Positions 28,416 through 39,326 are shown, counted from the stretch's first letter. The stretch: DNA of 64,000 nt from Elusimicrobiota bacterium (GCA_009778915.1 WRFH01000001.1:410551-474550); one strand, 5' to 3'. Made by a program: numbers and translations. The notes: generated from the sequence alone by a model not told the origin.

Positions 28416-30254
28416 TTAATCTTCGTCTTCTTCTTCAATCCTTGACGTGCGTTTGCGCTGGATATGGTCCAAAACTTTTTTTCTCAGACGTATGGACTGC
28501 GGCGTGATTTCCACCAGTTCGTCGGGCGCGATGTACTCAACGGCCTGCTCAAGAGAGAATACGCGCTTCGGCGTTAAAGTATAAGACTCGTCGGATGCTT
28601 TGCTTCTCATGTTGCTCAGGCGTTTGGCTTTTGCAGGGTTTACAACTAAATCATTTTCACGGCTGTTCTGGCCCACTATCATGCCGGGGTAAACTTTTTC
28701 GCCGGGCTCGATAAAAAATTCTCCGCCGTCGGAAAGCGCGAAAATCGCGTACGCCGTCGCCACGCCGGGTTCTTTGGCTACAAACACGCCGTTCCGTCGG
28801 AGCGGTTGTATGTCCGCCTTCGGAAAATAACCGTGAAAGCTGTGGTGCATTATGCCTTTGCCGCGCGTGGACGTCAGAAATTCGTTTTTGAAACCGATTA
28901 ACGCGCGGGACGCTATCGAATATTCCAGTCTCAGACGGTTCTCGCCTTCGCTGGCCATGTTTTCAAGTTTCGCGCCGCGGGCGCCAAGCAGTTCAAAAAC
29001 CACTCCCTGAAAATCTGAAGTAATGTCCAAAATCAAATATTCGTAAGGCTCCAGCGTCACGCCGTTTTCTTCTTTATAAATAACTTCCGGCGACGAAACG
29101 GATAATTCAAAACCTTCGCGCCGCATGGTCTCGATTAAAATTGTAATGTGCAGTTCGCCGCGGCCGGAGACTTTGAATTTGCCCTCGCCTTCCAACTGCT
29201 CGACGATGAGGCCGACGTTCGTATGCGCCTCTTTTTCAAGCCGCGCTTTCAGATGGCGGCTGGTTAAAAATTTTCCTTCGCGGCCGGCGAAAGGCGAATC
29301 ATTGACGAAGAAATCCATAGATATCGTCGGTTCGTCGATGGCAAGCGGCGGAAGCGGAAGGGGGGACTCCGGCTGACAGACGGTGTCGCCGACGTTTACG
29401 CCTTCCAAACCTGCGACGGAAACGATGTCGCCAGCCAGAGCCGTCTCAACTTCAACGTGCGCCAGGCCGGAAAATTTTTCTATTTTAACCGCTTTGCACG
29501 GCGTAACTTCGCCGTTGGGTTTAACCAAAATTATGCTCTGGCCTTTTGAAATTTTGCCGGCGTAAATTCTGCCTATTCCTATGCTGCCAAGAAAATTATT
29601 ATAATCCAAAATCGTTATCTGCATCTGAAGCGGAGATTCAAGATGCGCCACCGGCGGGGGGACGTTTTTTATAATGCTGTCAAAAAGCGGAGAAATATCC
29701 GCGCCGCGTTTTGCCGCGTCTTCGGAGGCCCAGCCTTCTTTGCCGGACGCGTAGAGAATGGGGAAGTCAAGCTGCGCGTCCGTCGCGCCGAGTTCTATGA
29801 AAAGATTAAACACGTCGTTGGCCGCGCGGTGCGGGTCCGCATTTGCTCGGTCCATTTTGTTTATCACGACTATGGGACGCAGGCCGAGTGCCAGCGCTTT
29901 ACGCAGCACAAAGCGCGTCTGCGGCATGGGGCCGTCGACGGCGTCAACCATCAAAATCGCGCCGTCAACCATTTTTAAAACGCGCTCCACTTCGCTGCCG
30001 AAGTCCGCGTGGCCGGGAGTATCTACGATATTTATAGTGTAATTTTTATACGGCACCGAGGTGCATTTGGCAAGAATCGTTATGCCGCGTTCGCGTTCCA
30101 ACGGGTTGGAGTCTAAAACAGTATCTTCCGACTGCAGGCCTTTTAAATTAAATTCGCCCGTGAGTTTTAACATTGCGTCAACTATAGTGGTTTTGCCGTG
30201 GTCTACGTGCGCTATGATGGCTATATTTCTTACGTCTGAACGGTAGTTTTCCAT
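28416..30254 (-). CDS. typA: TypA/BipA ribosome-associated GTPase
   Basis: [42 protein letters not shown]; start set at [10 protein letters not shown]. Confidence 0.95.
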   Translation of the reverse strand: MENYRSDVRNIAIIAHVDHGKTTIVDAMLKLTGEFNLKGLQSEDTVLDSNPLERERGITILAKCTSVPYKNYTINIVDTPGHADFGSEVERVLKMVDGAILMVDAVDGPMPQTRFVLRKALALGLRPIVVINKMDRANADPHRAANDVFNLFIELGATDAQLDFPILYASGKEGWASEDAAKRGADISPLFDSIIKNVPPPVAHLESPLQMQITILDYNNFLGSIGIGRIYAGKISKGQSIILVKPNGEVTPCKAVKIEKFSGLAHVEVETALAGDIVSVAGLEGVNVGDTVCQPESPLPLPPLAIDEPTISMDFFVNDSPFAGREGKFLTSRHLKARLEKEAHTNVGLIVEQLEGEGKFKVSGRGELHITILIETMRREGFELSVSSPEVIYKEENGVTLEPYEYLILDITSDFQGVVFELLGARGAKLENMASEGENRLRLEYSIASRALIGFKNEFLTSTRGKGIMHHSFHGYFPKADIQPLRRNGVFVAKEPGVATAYAIFALSDGGEFFIEPGEKVYPGMIVGQNSRENDLVVNPAKAKRLSNMRSKASDESYTLTPKRVFSLEQAVEYIAPDELVEITPQSIRLRKKVLDHIQRKRTSRIEEEDED

Positions 30255-30452
30255 AAAATCCTTAATTTTCTGCAAACTTGTATATATATTTTATAAAATA
30301 ATAATGCTTAACATATTAAAAATTTTTTGCTAAGCTTTTGGCATATACAGGTTTGTGTTTACAAAACGCGCGAAATTGATATAATCTAGTGGTATCATGT
30401 TAGGACAGGGTTTTCAGTATAATTATTTTTACGCTTTTATGAGGAGCCGACG

Positions 30453-32153
30453 ATGCTTAAAAGAAATTTCGTTCTTTTGATGGCGGCATTTTTATTTATT
30501 TTTTCCGGAAGCGCGTCTCTGTGGGCCGACGCTAAAACAGACAAGCAGTTCGCGCTGGCCAAACAGCAGTTTGACGCCGGGGATTTAGACAACGCGCGCG
30601 ATAATTTTATTGACGTTATGATGAACGGCACGCCCGACCAGATGCAGGAAGCCAACCAGTATATGAATAAAATTCATAACAAAATGGGCAATATTACGGA
30701 GCCCGTTTTTGTGCCGTCCGACGGCACTGCGGTTTCTTCCGGGACTGCGGCGGCTTCCTCTTATGACGGCGGGCCGTCTTACCAGGGACATATTTTGGGC
30801 GGAAGTGATAACGCCGTGTCGTCAACCGACGTCGGCGGCGGCGTGAGCGGCGGCGACAGCGGGACTATGACCGACGCGCAGAAAGAAGCCGCGGCCGCTT
30901 TTGTGGTCACTTCTCTCCGCCAGTCGGCAATCGACGCTTTGAAAGGCACGAAAGGCGTTAAAATTTATTTCAGAAATAACGACGTGGACGCAATTGACAT
31001 TGACCCTTCGGTTTTGTTTACCGCGCCGTCTAAATTCAGCGCGAACGGCCGCCAGATACTTGAAAATATTTATACTCTTATGGTTCTCAGCCCGCAGCCA
31101 ACTTTTGTCATCCTTCCGCCGGGCTCTTACACGGACAACGTCAAACTTGACGGCGTTAAAAACGCCGTTTCTATGGCCGCTTACCTTATATATAGGGGCG
31201 TTTCGCCGGCAAAATTAAGCTATAACATGGGCCTTTATAATGAAGCGCCGCCGGCAAAATTCAGCAATCTTGACGGCCTGTCGGTAGTTTTCGATTATGA
31301 TACGCCGCCGCTGTTAAACATGCCCAACTCAGGTGAAAAACTGCCGCTCATGAGCCTCGCCATAGCGCCGACAAGCCAGGCTATGTACGCCGACAGCGAA
31401 GGCGGCATGCTGCTGGATTATTCCGTCATACAAACCGCGTCGCCGATATCCGACTGGACTTTGCAGATTATCCAGCAGGGGGCGGATAAAAAATATTACG
31501 TAATCAGGCAGATAGAAGGTTCCGGCCCGATATATAACCAGACTTTCTGGAACGGAAGAAAAAATTTCTACGGCGACAAACTGCCCGCCGGCGTTTATAC
31601 CGCGCTGCTTACCGCGACGGACACGTCTGGCAGGACAAAAAGTTTGAGACGTAAAATGACTATAGTCAGTAAGACTCCGGTAAAAACGGCAAGCGCGGGT
31701 ACTTCCGCCGCAAGTTATAAGTCCGGATATTTATGGACAAGACCGGGAAGGAAAAACTTGTCGCCGGATATGCAGCCGGCGGACAACAGCAACAGCGGCT
31801 ACCAGCCGTACCAGCCGACAGCGGCGGCCGCGCCGGTTACGCCGGGCGCTGATTACTCAAGCGGTTACACGGCGGAAGATTTTGCGATAGCCAATAATAA
31901 GGGTACCACGACGACAACGACGACGACAACTGCTACGGGCGGTACCGCGACGGGTTACCAGCCGTACCAGCCGCCGGCGGCCGGAGGTACTGTTGCGGCG
32001 GCCGGAAGCACGGGCGTGACCGCGCCCGCCGGCGGAACGAGCCTGCCGGCGTCTGCCACCGGGGGAAGCGCGGGAACCGCGGGTTATCAGAATGATAACA
32101 GCGGCGCGGGCGCGAACAACGATTATTACGAATATAATTACAATAATCAGTAA
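30453..32153 (+). CDS. Secreted protein with OmpA-like central domain and low-complexity C-terminus; first gene of the pilus/secretion operon
   Basis: Signal peptide; VLFTAPSKFSANGRQILENIYTLM...VKNAVSMAAYLIYRGVSPAKLSYNMG OmpA-like pattern; GYQPYQP repeats and Thr tract. Confidence 0.65.
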   Translation: MLKRNFVLLMAAFLFIFSGSASLWADAKTDKQFALAKQQFDAGDLDNARDNFIDVMMNGTPDQMQEANQYMNKIHNKMGNITEPVFVPSDGTAVSSGTAAASSYDGGPSYQGHILGGSDNAVSSTDVGGGVSGGDSGTMTDAQKEAAAAFVVTSLRQSAIDALKGTKGVKIYFRNNDVDAIDIDPSVLFTAPSKFSANGRQILENIYTLMVLSPQPTFVILPPGSYTDNVKLDGVKNAVSMAAYLIYRGVSPAKLSYNMGLYNEAPPAKFSNLDGLSVVFDYDTPPLLNMPNSGEKLPLMSLAIAPTSQAMYADSEGGMLLDYSVIQTASPISDWTLQIIQQGADKKYYVIRQIEGSGPIYNQTFWNGRKNFYGDKLPAGVYTALLTATDTSGRTKSLRRKMTIVSKTPVKTASAGTSAASYKSGYLWTRPGRKNLSPDMQPADNSNSGYQPYQPTAAAAPVTPGADYSSGYTAEDFAIANNKGTTTTTTTTTATGGTATGYQPYQPPAAGGTVAAAGSTGVTAPAGGTSLPASATGGSAGTAGYQNDNSGAGANNDYYEYNYNNQ

Positions 32154-32162
32154 AGGGTTAAT

Positions 32163-33776
32163 ATGAACAGATTGTTAAGCCAGATTCTCGGCGTTGAACA
32201 GGAGAGGGTGACCGACTGCCTGGGCTTGTATATCAGCCCGACGGATATGTTTTTGGCGCAGACGGTAAAAAAGGGGAGCAGCCTGAAAATAGAAGGGCTG
32301 ATAAGGATTCCCGTTCCGCCGATAGATAAAAATTTACTCAAACCGCTTGACCTTAACGAGGCGTTTTTCGCCAAGCCGGAAAACTGGCTTGAGCCCCTCA
32401 ACAACGCCATAAGCAAAAAGAAATGGAGAACTAAAAAAATTATAGTTTCTCTGTCGCCGAGTTTTTCAATACTGCGCCATTTTGTCATGCCTATGGTTGA
32501 GCGCAAGTTTTGGAAACAGTCGATACCGCTGCAGGCCAGAAAATATATACATTATCCTTTTGAAAAGAGCCAGACTTCTTATTACCCCTATATTTTTGAG
32601 ACGGCGGTGACGAAGCAGAAGAGGATTGGCGTAATTTTCGGCCTGACGAGCAACGTCATAAGGGACGCTATTGTAAGCGGCCTGCGTTCGATAGGGTTTG
32701 ACGTGCTGGCCGTCGAGATTTCGGCGTTTTCGGCCGCGCGCGCTTACGCTTCGCTGGACAAAGAAGCGGTGGCGGGCAAAAGCAGGGTTTACACTTTTTT
32801 CGGCGCGGAAACGGCGGATTTTATTTTTATAAATAACAACCTGCCTGTGCTGGCGAGAGACATGGATATTTCCGGCCCGCTTCCGATAGAGCGGCGCCGC
32901 CTGGAAATGTCCAACTATATAGACTTTGTTTCAAAGCAGACGGAAAAAGATACTTTTGAGGAAGTAGTCATAACCGGCCAGAACGTCGACGAGTGGAGGC
33001 CGGTGGTTGAGGCCGACGCGCGCAAGCCGGTGCGTAATTTTAACACTATGGAAAGCCTTGGTTTTGAGTCCAAAAACGTAGGCGAAATAAGCGCTATAGG
33101 CGCCTGCTCCAAATTTGTGGACGAATCTCTGCCGAACGTAGACGTAAGCGGCAAAGACAGAAAGACCAACACCGAAATCAACGCGATATTAACGGCGTGG
33201 AAACTGGCGGTTTTGGCGGTGATTATTGTAGTCGGCATGAATATTATGTCGAAATTGGACGCCGTAAAAATAGCGGCGGAGCTTAAGAAGGAAAAAGCGT
33301 CCGCGGTCGTAATCGCGGATTTCGCCGGCATGACTTCGGACAAGGTTATAGCGCTTTCCGACGCGGTGGAGGCGAAGAAAAAAGAATATGAAAATATGGT
33401 CAATACATACACGGTAACGCCGGTCCTCGCCGCGCTGGCTGACATTACGCCGCCGGAAATTTATATTTCCAAATTTACTTACAGGGACCCTTTTGACTCA
33501 AAAAAAGGTTTTACGGCGCCGTATCTTGAAATAGAAGGTTATATAAATTCGCTTAAAGGCGACTGGAAGAGCGATATTGACATGGGCGCGCAGTTTAAGG
33601 ACAAAGTGGCCGGCAACGCCGTGCTCGCGCCGATATGCAAGCCGGACCCGAAGATAGATCCGCAGATAGATTTCCCGATAGAAACGAGCGCCGTCGGCGC
33701 TACGGACGCCGGGACTAAAAAAGGGACAAGGTTTATTATCAAGTGCGATAGAAACGCCGGGGGGAAGAAAAAATGA
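32163..33776 (+). CDS. GspL-like protein: PilM-like domain, TM, PilN-like periplasmic domain in one chain
   Basis: Actin-like PilM-type N-terminus, single TM (WKLAVLAVIIVVGMNIM), PilN-like C-terminus (LAALADITPPEIYISKFTY...LEIEGYI). Confidence 0.75.
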   Translation: MNRLLSQILGVEQERVTDCLGLYISPTDMFLAQTVKKGSSLKIEGLIRIPVPPIDKNLLKPLDLNEAFFAKPENWLEPLNNAISKKKWRTKKIIVSLSPSFSILRHFVMPMVERKFWKQSIPLQARKYIHYPFEKSQTSYYPYIFETAVTKQKRIGVIFGLTSNVIRDAIVSGLRSIGFDVLAVEISAFSAARAYASLDKEAVAGKSRVYTFFGAETADFIFINNNLPVLARDMDISGPLPIERRRLEMSNYIDFVSKQTEKDTFEEVVITGQNVDEWRPVVEADARKPVRNFNTMESLGFESKNVGEISAIGACSKFVDESLPNVDVSGKDRKTNTEINAILTAWKLAVLAVIIVVGMNIMSKLDAVKIAAELKKEKASAVVIADFAGMTSDKVIALSDAVEAKKKEYENMVNTYTVTPVLAALADITPPEIYISKFTYRDPFDSKKGFTAPYLEIEGYINSLKGDWKSDIDMGAQFKDKVAGNAVLAPICKPDPKIDPQIDFPIETSAVGATDAGTKKGTRFIIKCDRNAGGKKK

Positions 33777-34363
33777 CAAAATTTTTCACTTCCTTCAAAG
33801 ACGGTTTACAGGATATTAAACTGGTGATAAACGACGGCAAGGCCAAAATTCTTGTCAGGCCGCTGGTTGCCGCGGTGATATTATGTTTTGTAATTTATTC
33901 GTATACAAACGTAGGCAAAAGAGAGATAGGCAAACAGCAGGCCGAAATAGCCACGCTGAGGGCGCAGAAAGAAAAAATGTCCGGCTATCAGGCGAACAAA
34001 GACAGGATAGTGCAGCTGGAAAAATTTTTCCCGGACGTGGTCAATAAAAACGAGTGGCTTGTCACGCAGATTATAGAAAACTTTGACAATAACAACACGC
34101 GCTACACTTTTACCGGCAGCCAGACGGAAGAGCCTACAAATAACATGATAGTTACGTCGATGGCGTTAAACTTTAAAATACATTACGCCGGCGCGGTAAA
34201 GCTGATGATGGATTTTGAGAACGCTAAAACTTTTACCAAAGTGCAGGAGCTTATTTTCGCGAAGGACGACAGGGACATGGGCTCCAATATGTTTTCGATG
34301 AAAATAAGTTCGGCGTTCCCCAAAGAAAGAACGGGCGATAAAAAAGGAGGCGGCAGCAAATGA
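33773..34363 (+). CDS. PilO/GspM-like protein
   Basis: Short cytoplasmic segment, TM, coiled coil, small periplasmic domain; ATGA overlap with the preceding gene. Confidence 0.7.
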   Translation: MTKFFTSFKDGLQDIKLVINDGKAKILVRPLVAAVILCFVIYSYTNVGKREIGKQQAEIATLRAQKEKMSGYQANKDRIVQLEKFFPDVVNKNEWLVTQIIENFDNNNTRYTFTGSQTEEPTNNMIVTSMALNFKIHYAGAVKLMMDFENAKTFTKVQELIFAKDDRDMGSNMFSMKISSAFPKERTGDKKGGGSK

Positions 34364-35214
34364 AAAATAAAATAATAATGCTTGCCGCCGGCATACTGGT
34401 TTTGGCGCTTTGCGGGTTACTGGCGTATAATTATGTTTCTAAAGAGTCGCGGCAGAAAGCGCGCCGCGCGGAGGCCGAAGCCAAACAGGCGGAAGCCCCG
34501 GCGGTGGTTAAAAAAACCGCTTTGTCCGACATGAACGTGGCAAACATGGTTCAGAGAAACCAGCAGGCCGCGCAGAACGGTATGCCGCCGCAGGATATGC
34601 AGAGCGCGCAGCCGGGAGTTCCGGCGGGAATGCCTTCCCAGCAGGCTGTCCAGCCGGGCATGCCGCCGCAGAATATGAACGGCGGTTATAATCCCGGCGT
34701 AGGAAACGCCGCGGCGGAAAAGCAGATGACGCCTGATTTTGCGACGCAGAAATCCGCCGCGCCCAGCGCGGCCAGCTTTTCCATCGGCGACTCGCCGGTG
34801 AAACTTATAGATATATTGTCCGGCAAAACTATTTTGAGTATTCCGTTCGCTAATTTGGGGGACCCTACCCTTTCCAAAGAAGACCGCGCGGTTGCCGAAC
34901 GCGCGCGCCAGGCGAGAATGCAGATGGCCGAACAGCAGCGCCAGGCCCAGCTCGCCGAAGCGCAGCGCCAGAAAGAATTGGAAGAAGCGCGCCAGAGGGA
35001 GCTTGAAGCGGAAAGAAGGGACCCGAGCCGCGCCATAAGAAACAAAATTAAAATAACCGGCATAGTAGCGCAGGAAGTTTTTATAGGCGGCGGCACCAAG
35101 GCGTACACGGTGGGCTCCACGGTTTTGGGCGCGAGAATTGTTTCTATATATGAAGACAACGTCGTATTCAGTTATAAAGGACAGCGTTTTACAAAAAAAG
35201 TTGAAATTAAATAG
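34360..35214 (+). CDS. PilP/GspC-like protein
   Basis: TM, Gln/Pro-rich linker, C-terminal IKITGIVAQEVFIGGGTKAYTVGSTVLGARIVSIYEDNVVFSYKGQRF homology-region-like domain. Confidence 0.7.
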   Translation: MKNKIIMLAAGILVLALCGLLAYNYVSKESRQKARRAEAEAKQAEAPAVVKKTALSDMNVANMVQRNQQAAQNGMPPQDMQSAQPGVPAGMPSQQAVQPGMPPQNMNGGYNPGVGNAAAEKQMTPDFATQKSAAPSAASFSIGDSPVKLIDILSGKTILSIPFANLGDPTLSKEDRAVAERARQARMQMAEQQRQAQLAEAQRQKELEEARQRELEAERRDPSRAIRNKIKITGIVAQEVFIGGGTKAYTVGSTVLGARIVSIYEDNVVFSYKGQRFTKKVEIK

Positions 35215-35301
35215 GGCCCGTCTCCGCTTCGCCGCGGCGCGGCTTCTATAGAAGAAGTACAGTGATTTGCAAAAAACGATTGAAGTTAAATAGGAGGATG
35301 C

Positions 35302-36903
35302 ATGAAAAGGAGTTTAATTGCCTTGTGGGTGTTTGCTATAACGTTTGCTTTCGCGGGAACTAATTTAGCTTATGCTCAGAATACTGATTTGGATCTGCCT
35401 TCGGACCAGGCGGCGCCCGCTGCCGGCGGGTTTGCCAAATCAAGAAACGAAACGGCTTTGTACAAAGATACCGAAGCCGGTTCCCCGCTTGATAAAAAAG
35501 TGACGATAAGAGTGGCCAACGTGCCGATATCTACCTTTCTAAACAGCATTTCAGCCCAGGCTAAAATTAATTTTATCATGGGCGAAGAATTTGCCAATAA
35601 AAAGGTTACGGCTTCGCTGAGCAACGTTACGGTAAGAGAAGCGTTGGACACGCTGCTGCGCGTGCAGGGTTTGACATATCAGCGCATCGGCAAGAGCGAC
35701 AGCTTCGTAGTCACAAAACGGTCAAGCGATTCGCCTAATACCGTCACCAAGGTTTATACGTTAAACTACATTTCATTGAACGGGGACGGAGCGGGCGGCG
35801 GACGGTCAGCAACAGGCTCAACGTTCGCGCAGAGCGCGGTAGGCACCAACACAGCCGGCTCTCTGAGCAACGATACGACGCCTATTGATACTTTGAACCA
35901 GGCCCCAAGAGGAGCTTCGGGCAGCGACATCCTTTCTATTATACAGAGCGTAATGTCCAAACAGGGCAAGCTGGCTCTGGACCCGAGGACCAACAAACTT
36001 ATCGTTACCGACGTGCCGGAAGTTTTTCCGCAGATTGAAAGCATTCTGGCGGAACTTGATATTAAACCTCCGCAGGTGCTGATAGAAGCGCAGATAGTAG
36101 AGGTTAACAAAACAAGCGGCCTGTCCATAGGCTTAAGCTACGGCGGCTCCGACGGCACGATATTCTCTTTCACAGGTCCCGCGAGAGGTGTTGACATCGA
36201 TTATATGAACGGCAAGGGCGTCAGCGGCTGGGGTTATATTTTCCCGCCGGCTGGCACCGGGCTTAACAGCGGCAGCAGTTCCGGCGGCACCAGCACCGGC
36301 GGCTCGACCGATACCTCCGGCAGCAGCACGACGGGTTCAACCGCCACCGCTACTGACGGTTTCCTTGATTTCTCTTCTTTCAACATAATGCTTAAAGCGC
36401 TGTTGACGAGAGGCGAAGCCAAATATCTGGGTAAACCGAAAGTCGTCACGTTAAACAACCAGGCTGCGACGATTGAATCAACCAGAGACGCGGCCATAGG
36501 TTCGGCGCAGAATATTTCGGGCAACACCGGAAGTTCAAACGTTTTGGCGTCAACGCCTGAAAGGCAGCAGGTGGGTTTGACTTTAAAAGTCACCCCGCAG
36601 GTTAACAGGGAAGGTTATATTACTCTGTTAATCCAGCCGGAATACTCCGACATCGCGGTCTCGTCCGTCGGCGGCGGCGTATACGATACGCTTAAGCGTT
36701 CCGCTTCCACGCTTGTCCGCGTTAAAAACGGGCAGACGGTTGTGCTCGGCGGCCTGCTTTCTTCAAGAGAAACGCTTGCCGACAGAAAAGTGCCGCTCCT
36801 TGGCGACATCCCGATAATCGGCTGGCTGTTCACGCAGAGAATCACGTCTAAAGACACGACTGACATGGTTATCTTCGTAACGCCGACGATACTCGCAGAT
36901 TAA
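35302..36903 (+). CDS. Secretin (PilQ/GspD family)
   Basis: STN/N-domains, VLIEAQIVEVNKTSGLSIGLSYG, VPLLGDIPIIGWLFTQRITSKDTTDMVIFVTPTIL. Confidence 0.93.
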   Translation: MKRSLIALWVFAITFAFAGTNLAYAQNTDLDLPSDQAAPAAGGFAKSRNETALYKDTEAGSPLDKKVTIRVANVPISTFLNSISAQAKINFIMGEEFANKKVTASLSNVTVREALDTLLRVQGLTYQRIGKSDSFVVTKRSSDSPNTVTKVYTLNYISLNGDGAGGGRSATGSTFAQSAVGTNTAGSLSNDTTPIDTLNQAPRGASGSDILSIIQSVMSKQGKLALDPRTNKLIVTDVPEVFPQIESILAELDIKPPQVLIEAQIVEVNKTSGLSIGLSYGGSDGTIFSFTGPARGVDIDYMNGKGVSGWGYIFPPAGTGLNSGSSSGGTSTGGSTDTSGSSTTGSTATATDGFLDFSSFNIMLKALLTRGEAKYLGKPKVVTLNNQAATIESTRDAAIGSAQNISGNTGSSNVLASTPERQQVGLTLKVTPQVNREGYITLLIQPEYSDIAVSSVGGGVYDTLKRSASTLVRVKNGQTVVLGGLLSSRETLADRKVPLLGDIPIIGWLFTQRITSKDTTDMVIFVTPTILAD

Positions 36904-36915
36904 CATTTTTCACGA

Positions 36916-36938
36916 CGGGGCGCGCATTGCGCGCCCCG
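36916..36938 (+). other. GC-rich hairpin between secretin and pilin genes (no T-run)
   Basis: CGGGGCGCGC-ATT-GCGCGCCCCG. Confidence 0.7.
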
Positions 36939-36954
36939 CATGAAAAGGATAAAG

Positions 36955-37419
36955 ATGAAAAAGGGTTTTACTTTAATTGAACTGCTTGTAGTGGTTTTGA
37001 TAATTGGCATACTTGCAGCCATTGCCGTGCCTCAGTATCAAAAGGCGGTTACTAAGGCGCAAATTACGTCGCTTTTCCCTGTGTTGAAAGCGTTTGGGAC
37101 CGCGTGGGAAAGATATATTTTGGAAAACGGCAGTTCCCCGGCGTCATTACAGGACCTGGATATTGATATTCCGTCGTCGTTCATTTTTGCTTCCGGGACT
37201 GGAGGATATGAGCTTCGTCAAGATTTAGTAAGCAGTACTGATAATACCGTAAGGATTGTTGTAGTTTATAGAACGGATATAAAGCACATTACCTGTGAAG
37301 TGAGAGACGTTAACGTCAAAGGCCAGAGCACATGCCTCTCGCTCGGATTTGTAAAAGAAACATGCTCTTCGGCGGTATATATGGGTACCGGAACATGGTA
37401 TTGCTATGGGATACGGTGA
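36955..37419 (+). CDS. Type IV pilin-like protein
   Basis: MKKGFTLIELLVVVLIIGILAAIAVPQYQKAV class III signal sequence. Confidence 0.92.
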   Translation: MKKGFTLIELLVVVLIIGILAAIAVPQYQKAVTKAQITSLFPVLKAFGTAWERYILENGSSPASLQDLDIDIPSSFIFASGTGGYELRQDLVSSTDNTVRIVVVYRTDIKHITCEVRDVNVKGQSTCLSLGFVKETCSSAVYMGTGTWYCYGIR

Positions 37420-37592
37420 AGTTTGGGGACAAGGTATTCCGGAGGATATTTCCGGTAAGTAAGAAATTTTTAGGACGGCAGGACACTCTTCCCTTTGGGA
37501 AGATGAAAAAGACTTGACAAACGGAGATGTAGAGTAATTTCTTGTTCTTCTCGCGGGGACAACCGGAAATTATTTTTTGAAGGGGTTTTTAA

Positions 37593-39326
37593 ATGGCTAA
37601 AACTTTAGGAGAAATACTGGTATCTTCGGGAACAATCAGCGCGGAGCAGCTTAAAAAGGCGGCGCTGTACAGTACCCAGAACAACGTGCCGCTCGGCGAC
37701 GCGGCCATGAAGCTCGGCTACGCGACGGAGGAACAGATTACCGTCGCTCTTTCAAAACACCTCGCCGTTCCTTACGCTTCCAGAGAAAACAACATTTTAA
37801 TTCCTGAAAAAGAACAGAACCTTCAGGCGGTTATTAACGAAAGATTCGCCAGGGAAAATACCGTTCTGCCGCTGTTTTTGGAAGAGGGCGTTCTGGCCGT
37901 CGCGTTGAACGACCCAGCTAACGTTTTCGTGACGGACAATATAAAAATGATGACCGGCTACGACGTGCAGCCGTTCATAGCCAGCAAGTCCCAGATTCTG
38001 ACGGCCATTGACAATTTTTACGGCGGGAAAGATTTAATCGAAGAAGTCGTTTCCGGCAAACAGAAAGCGCCGGAAGAGGAAGACAACGAAGACGTCGAAG
38101 TAGTTTCCGTCGAAGGCAAACTTGACCTGGATACGGCCAAAGAAAGCGGTTCCCAGTACATCAAGCTCGTCAACGCCATTTTAAAACAGGCAATTTCCGA
38201 AAGAACGTCCGATATTCACTTAGAAATGTTCGACGAGATGGTCAGCCTTCGTTTCCGCATAGACGGTTCTTTGTACGAACGCATGCCGCCGCCGAAGGAA
38301 AGCGTCGCGGCCCTTATTTCCCGCATAAAAATTTTATCAAAACTGGACATCGCCGAAAAGCGTCTGCCGCAGGACGGCAGTTTCGGTATCAAATTCCAGA
38401 ACAGAACCATTGAAATCCGCGTTTCCATATGTCCGACGGTGTTCGGCGAAAAACTGGTTTTGCGTATTTTGGACAAAGGAACCAGCCTTATGACTATTGA
38501 CAGGCTGGGTTTTGAATCACGCCAGAGGGAGGACTTTCTGGCGGCCGCCAACGCGCCGCACGGTCTTATATTCCTGACAGGTCCGACGGGTTCCGGTAAA
38601 TCCACGACGCTTAACGCGGTTTTAACAACCATCAGAACGCCTGAATATAACTTTATGACGCTGGAAGATCCCGTAGAATACAAATTACAGGGCATAAGCC
38701 AGGTGCAGGTTAAGCCGCAGATAGGTTTGACTTTTGCCGCCGGCCTCCGCTCTTTCTTACGTCAGGACCCGGACGTTATTCTGGTCGGCGAGGTGCGCGA
38801 TAACGAGACGGCGGAAGCTTGTCTTAAAGCCGCTCTAACGGGCCACTTGGTGCTGTCCACTTTGCACACGAACGAAGCTTTGGGCGCCGTCCCGCGTCTT
38901 ATTGACATGGGCATGGAGCCGTTTTTACTGTCGTCGAGCTTGGAGCTTGTGGCGGCGCAGAGGCTTTTAAGAAAACTTTGCCCGCACTGCCGCCGCGCCG
39001 TTACGCCGCCCCAGGATATTTTGGACAAGGCGCTGAAGGAATCTATGCTGCCGCCGGAAGACCAGTCCGGCTGGACATTTTTTGAAAAAGTCGGCTGCCC
39101 CAAATGCAGCAATACCGGTTATCTGGGCCGTATGGCTATTTATGAAGTTTATAAAGTGAACGACGAGATGCGGACGATTATTTACAAAACGCAGGACTTG
39201 ATTGAGCTTAAAAAAGCGGCCGTCAGAACCGGCGCGGCCAACCTGCGCGCCAGCGGGTGGAGAAAAGCCGTCAGAGGAATAACCACGTACGACGAAGTTT
39301 TGTCGGTAACAACGCAGGAAGAGTAG
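37593..39326 (+). CDS. PilB/GspE assembly ATPase
   Basis: Walker A GPTGSGKST; Asp box; Cys motif CPHC...CPKC. Confidence 0.95.
   Translation: MAKTLGEILVSSGTISAEQLKKAALYSTQNNVPLGDAAMKLGYATEEQITVALSKHLAVPYASRENNILIPEKEQNLQAVINERFARENTVLPLFLEEGVLAVALNDPANVFVTDNIKMMTGYDVQPFIASKSQILTAIDNFYGGKDLIEEVVSGKQKAPEEEDNEDVEVVSVEGKLDLDTAKESGSQYIKLVNAILKQAISERTSDIHLEMFDEMVSLRFRIDGSLYERMPPPKESVAALISRIKILSKLDIAEKRLPQDGSFGIKFQNRTIEIRVSICPTVFGEKLVLRILDKGTSLMTIDRLGFESRQREDFLAAANAPHGLIFLTGPTGSGKSTTLNAVLTTIRTPEYNFMTLEDPVEYKLQGISQVQVKPQIGLTFAAGLRSFLRQDPDVILVGEVRDNETAEACLKAALTGHLVLSTLHTNEALGAVPRLIDMGMEPFLLSSSLELVAAQRLLRKLCPHCRRAVTPPQDILDKALKESMLPPEDQSGWTFFEKVGCPKCSNTGYLGRMAIYEVYKVNDEMRTIIYKTQDLIELKKAAVRTGAANLRASGWRKAVRGITTYDEVLSVTTQEE

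Noticed and set aside
32915-33445. 176-aa reverse ORF opposite the GspL-like gene
   Set aside because: Ser/Thr-rich shadow frame; the forward strand has strong domain evidence.
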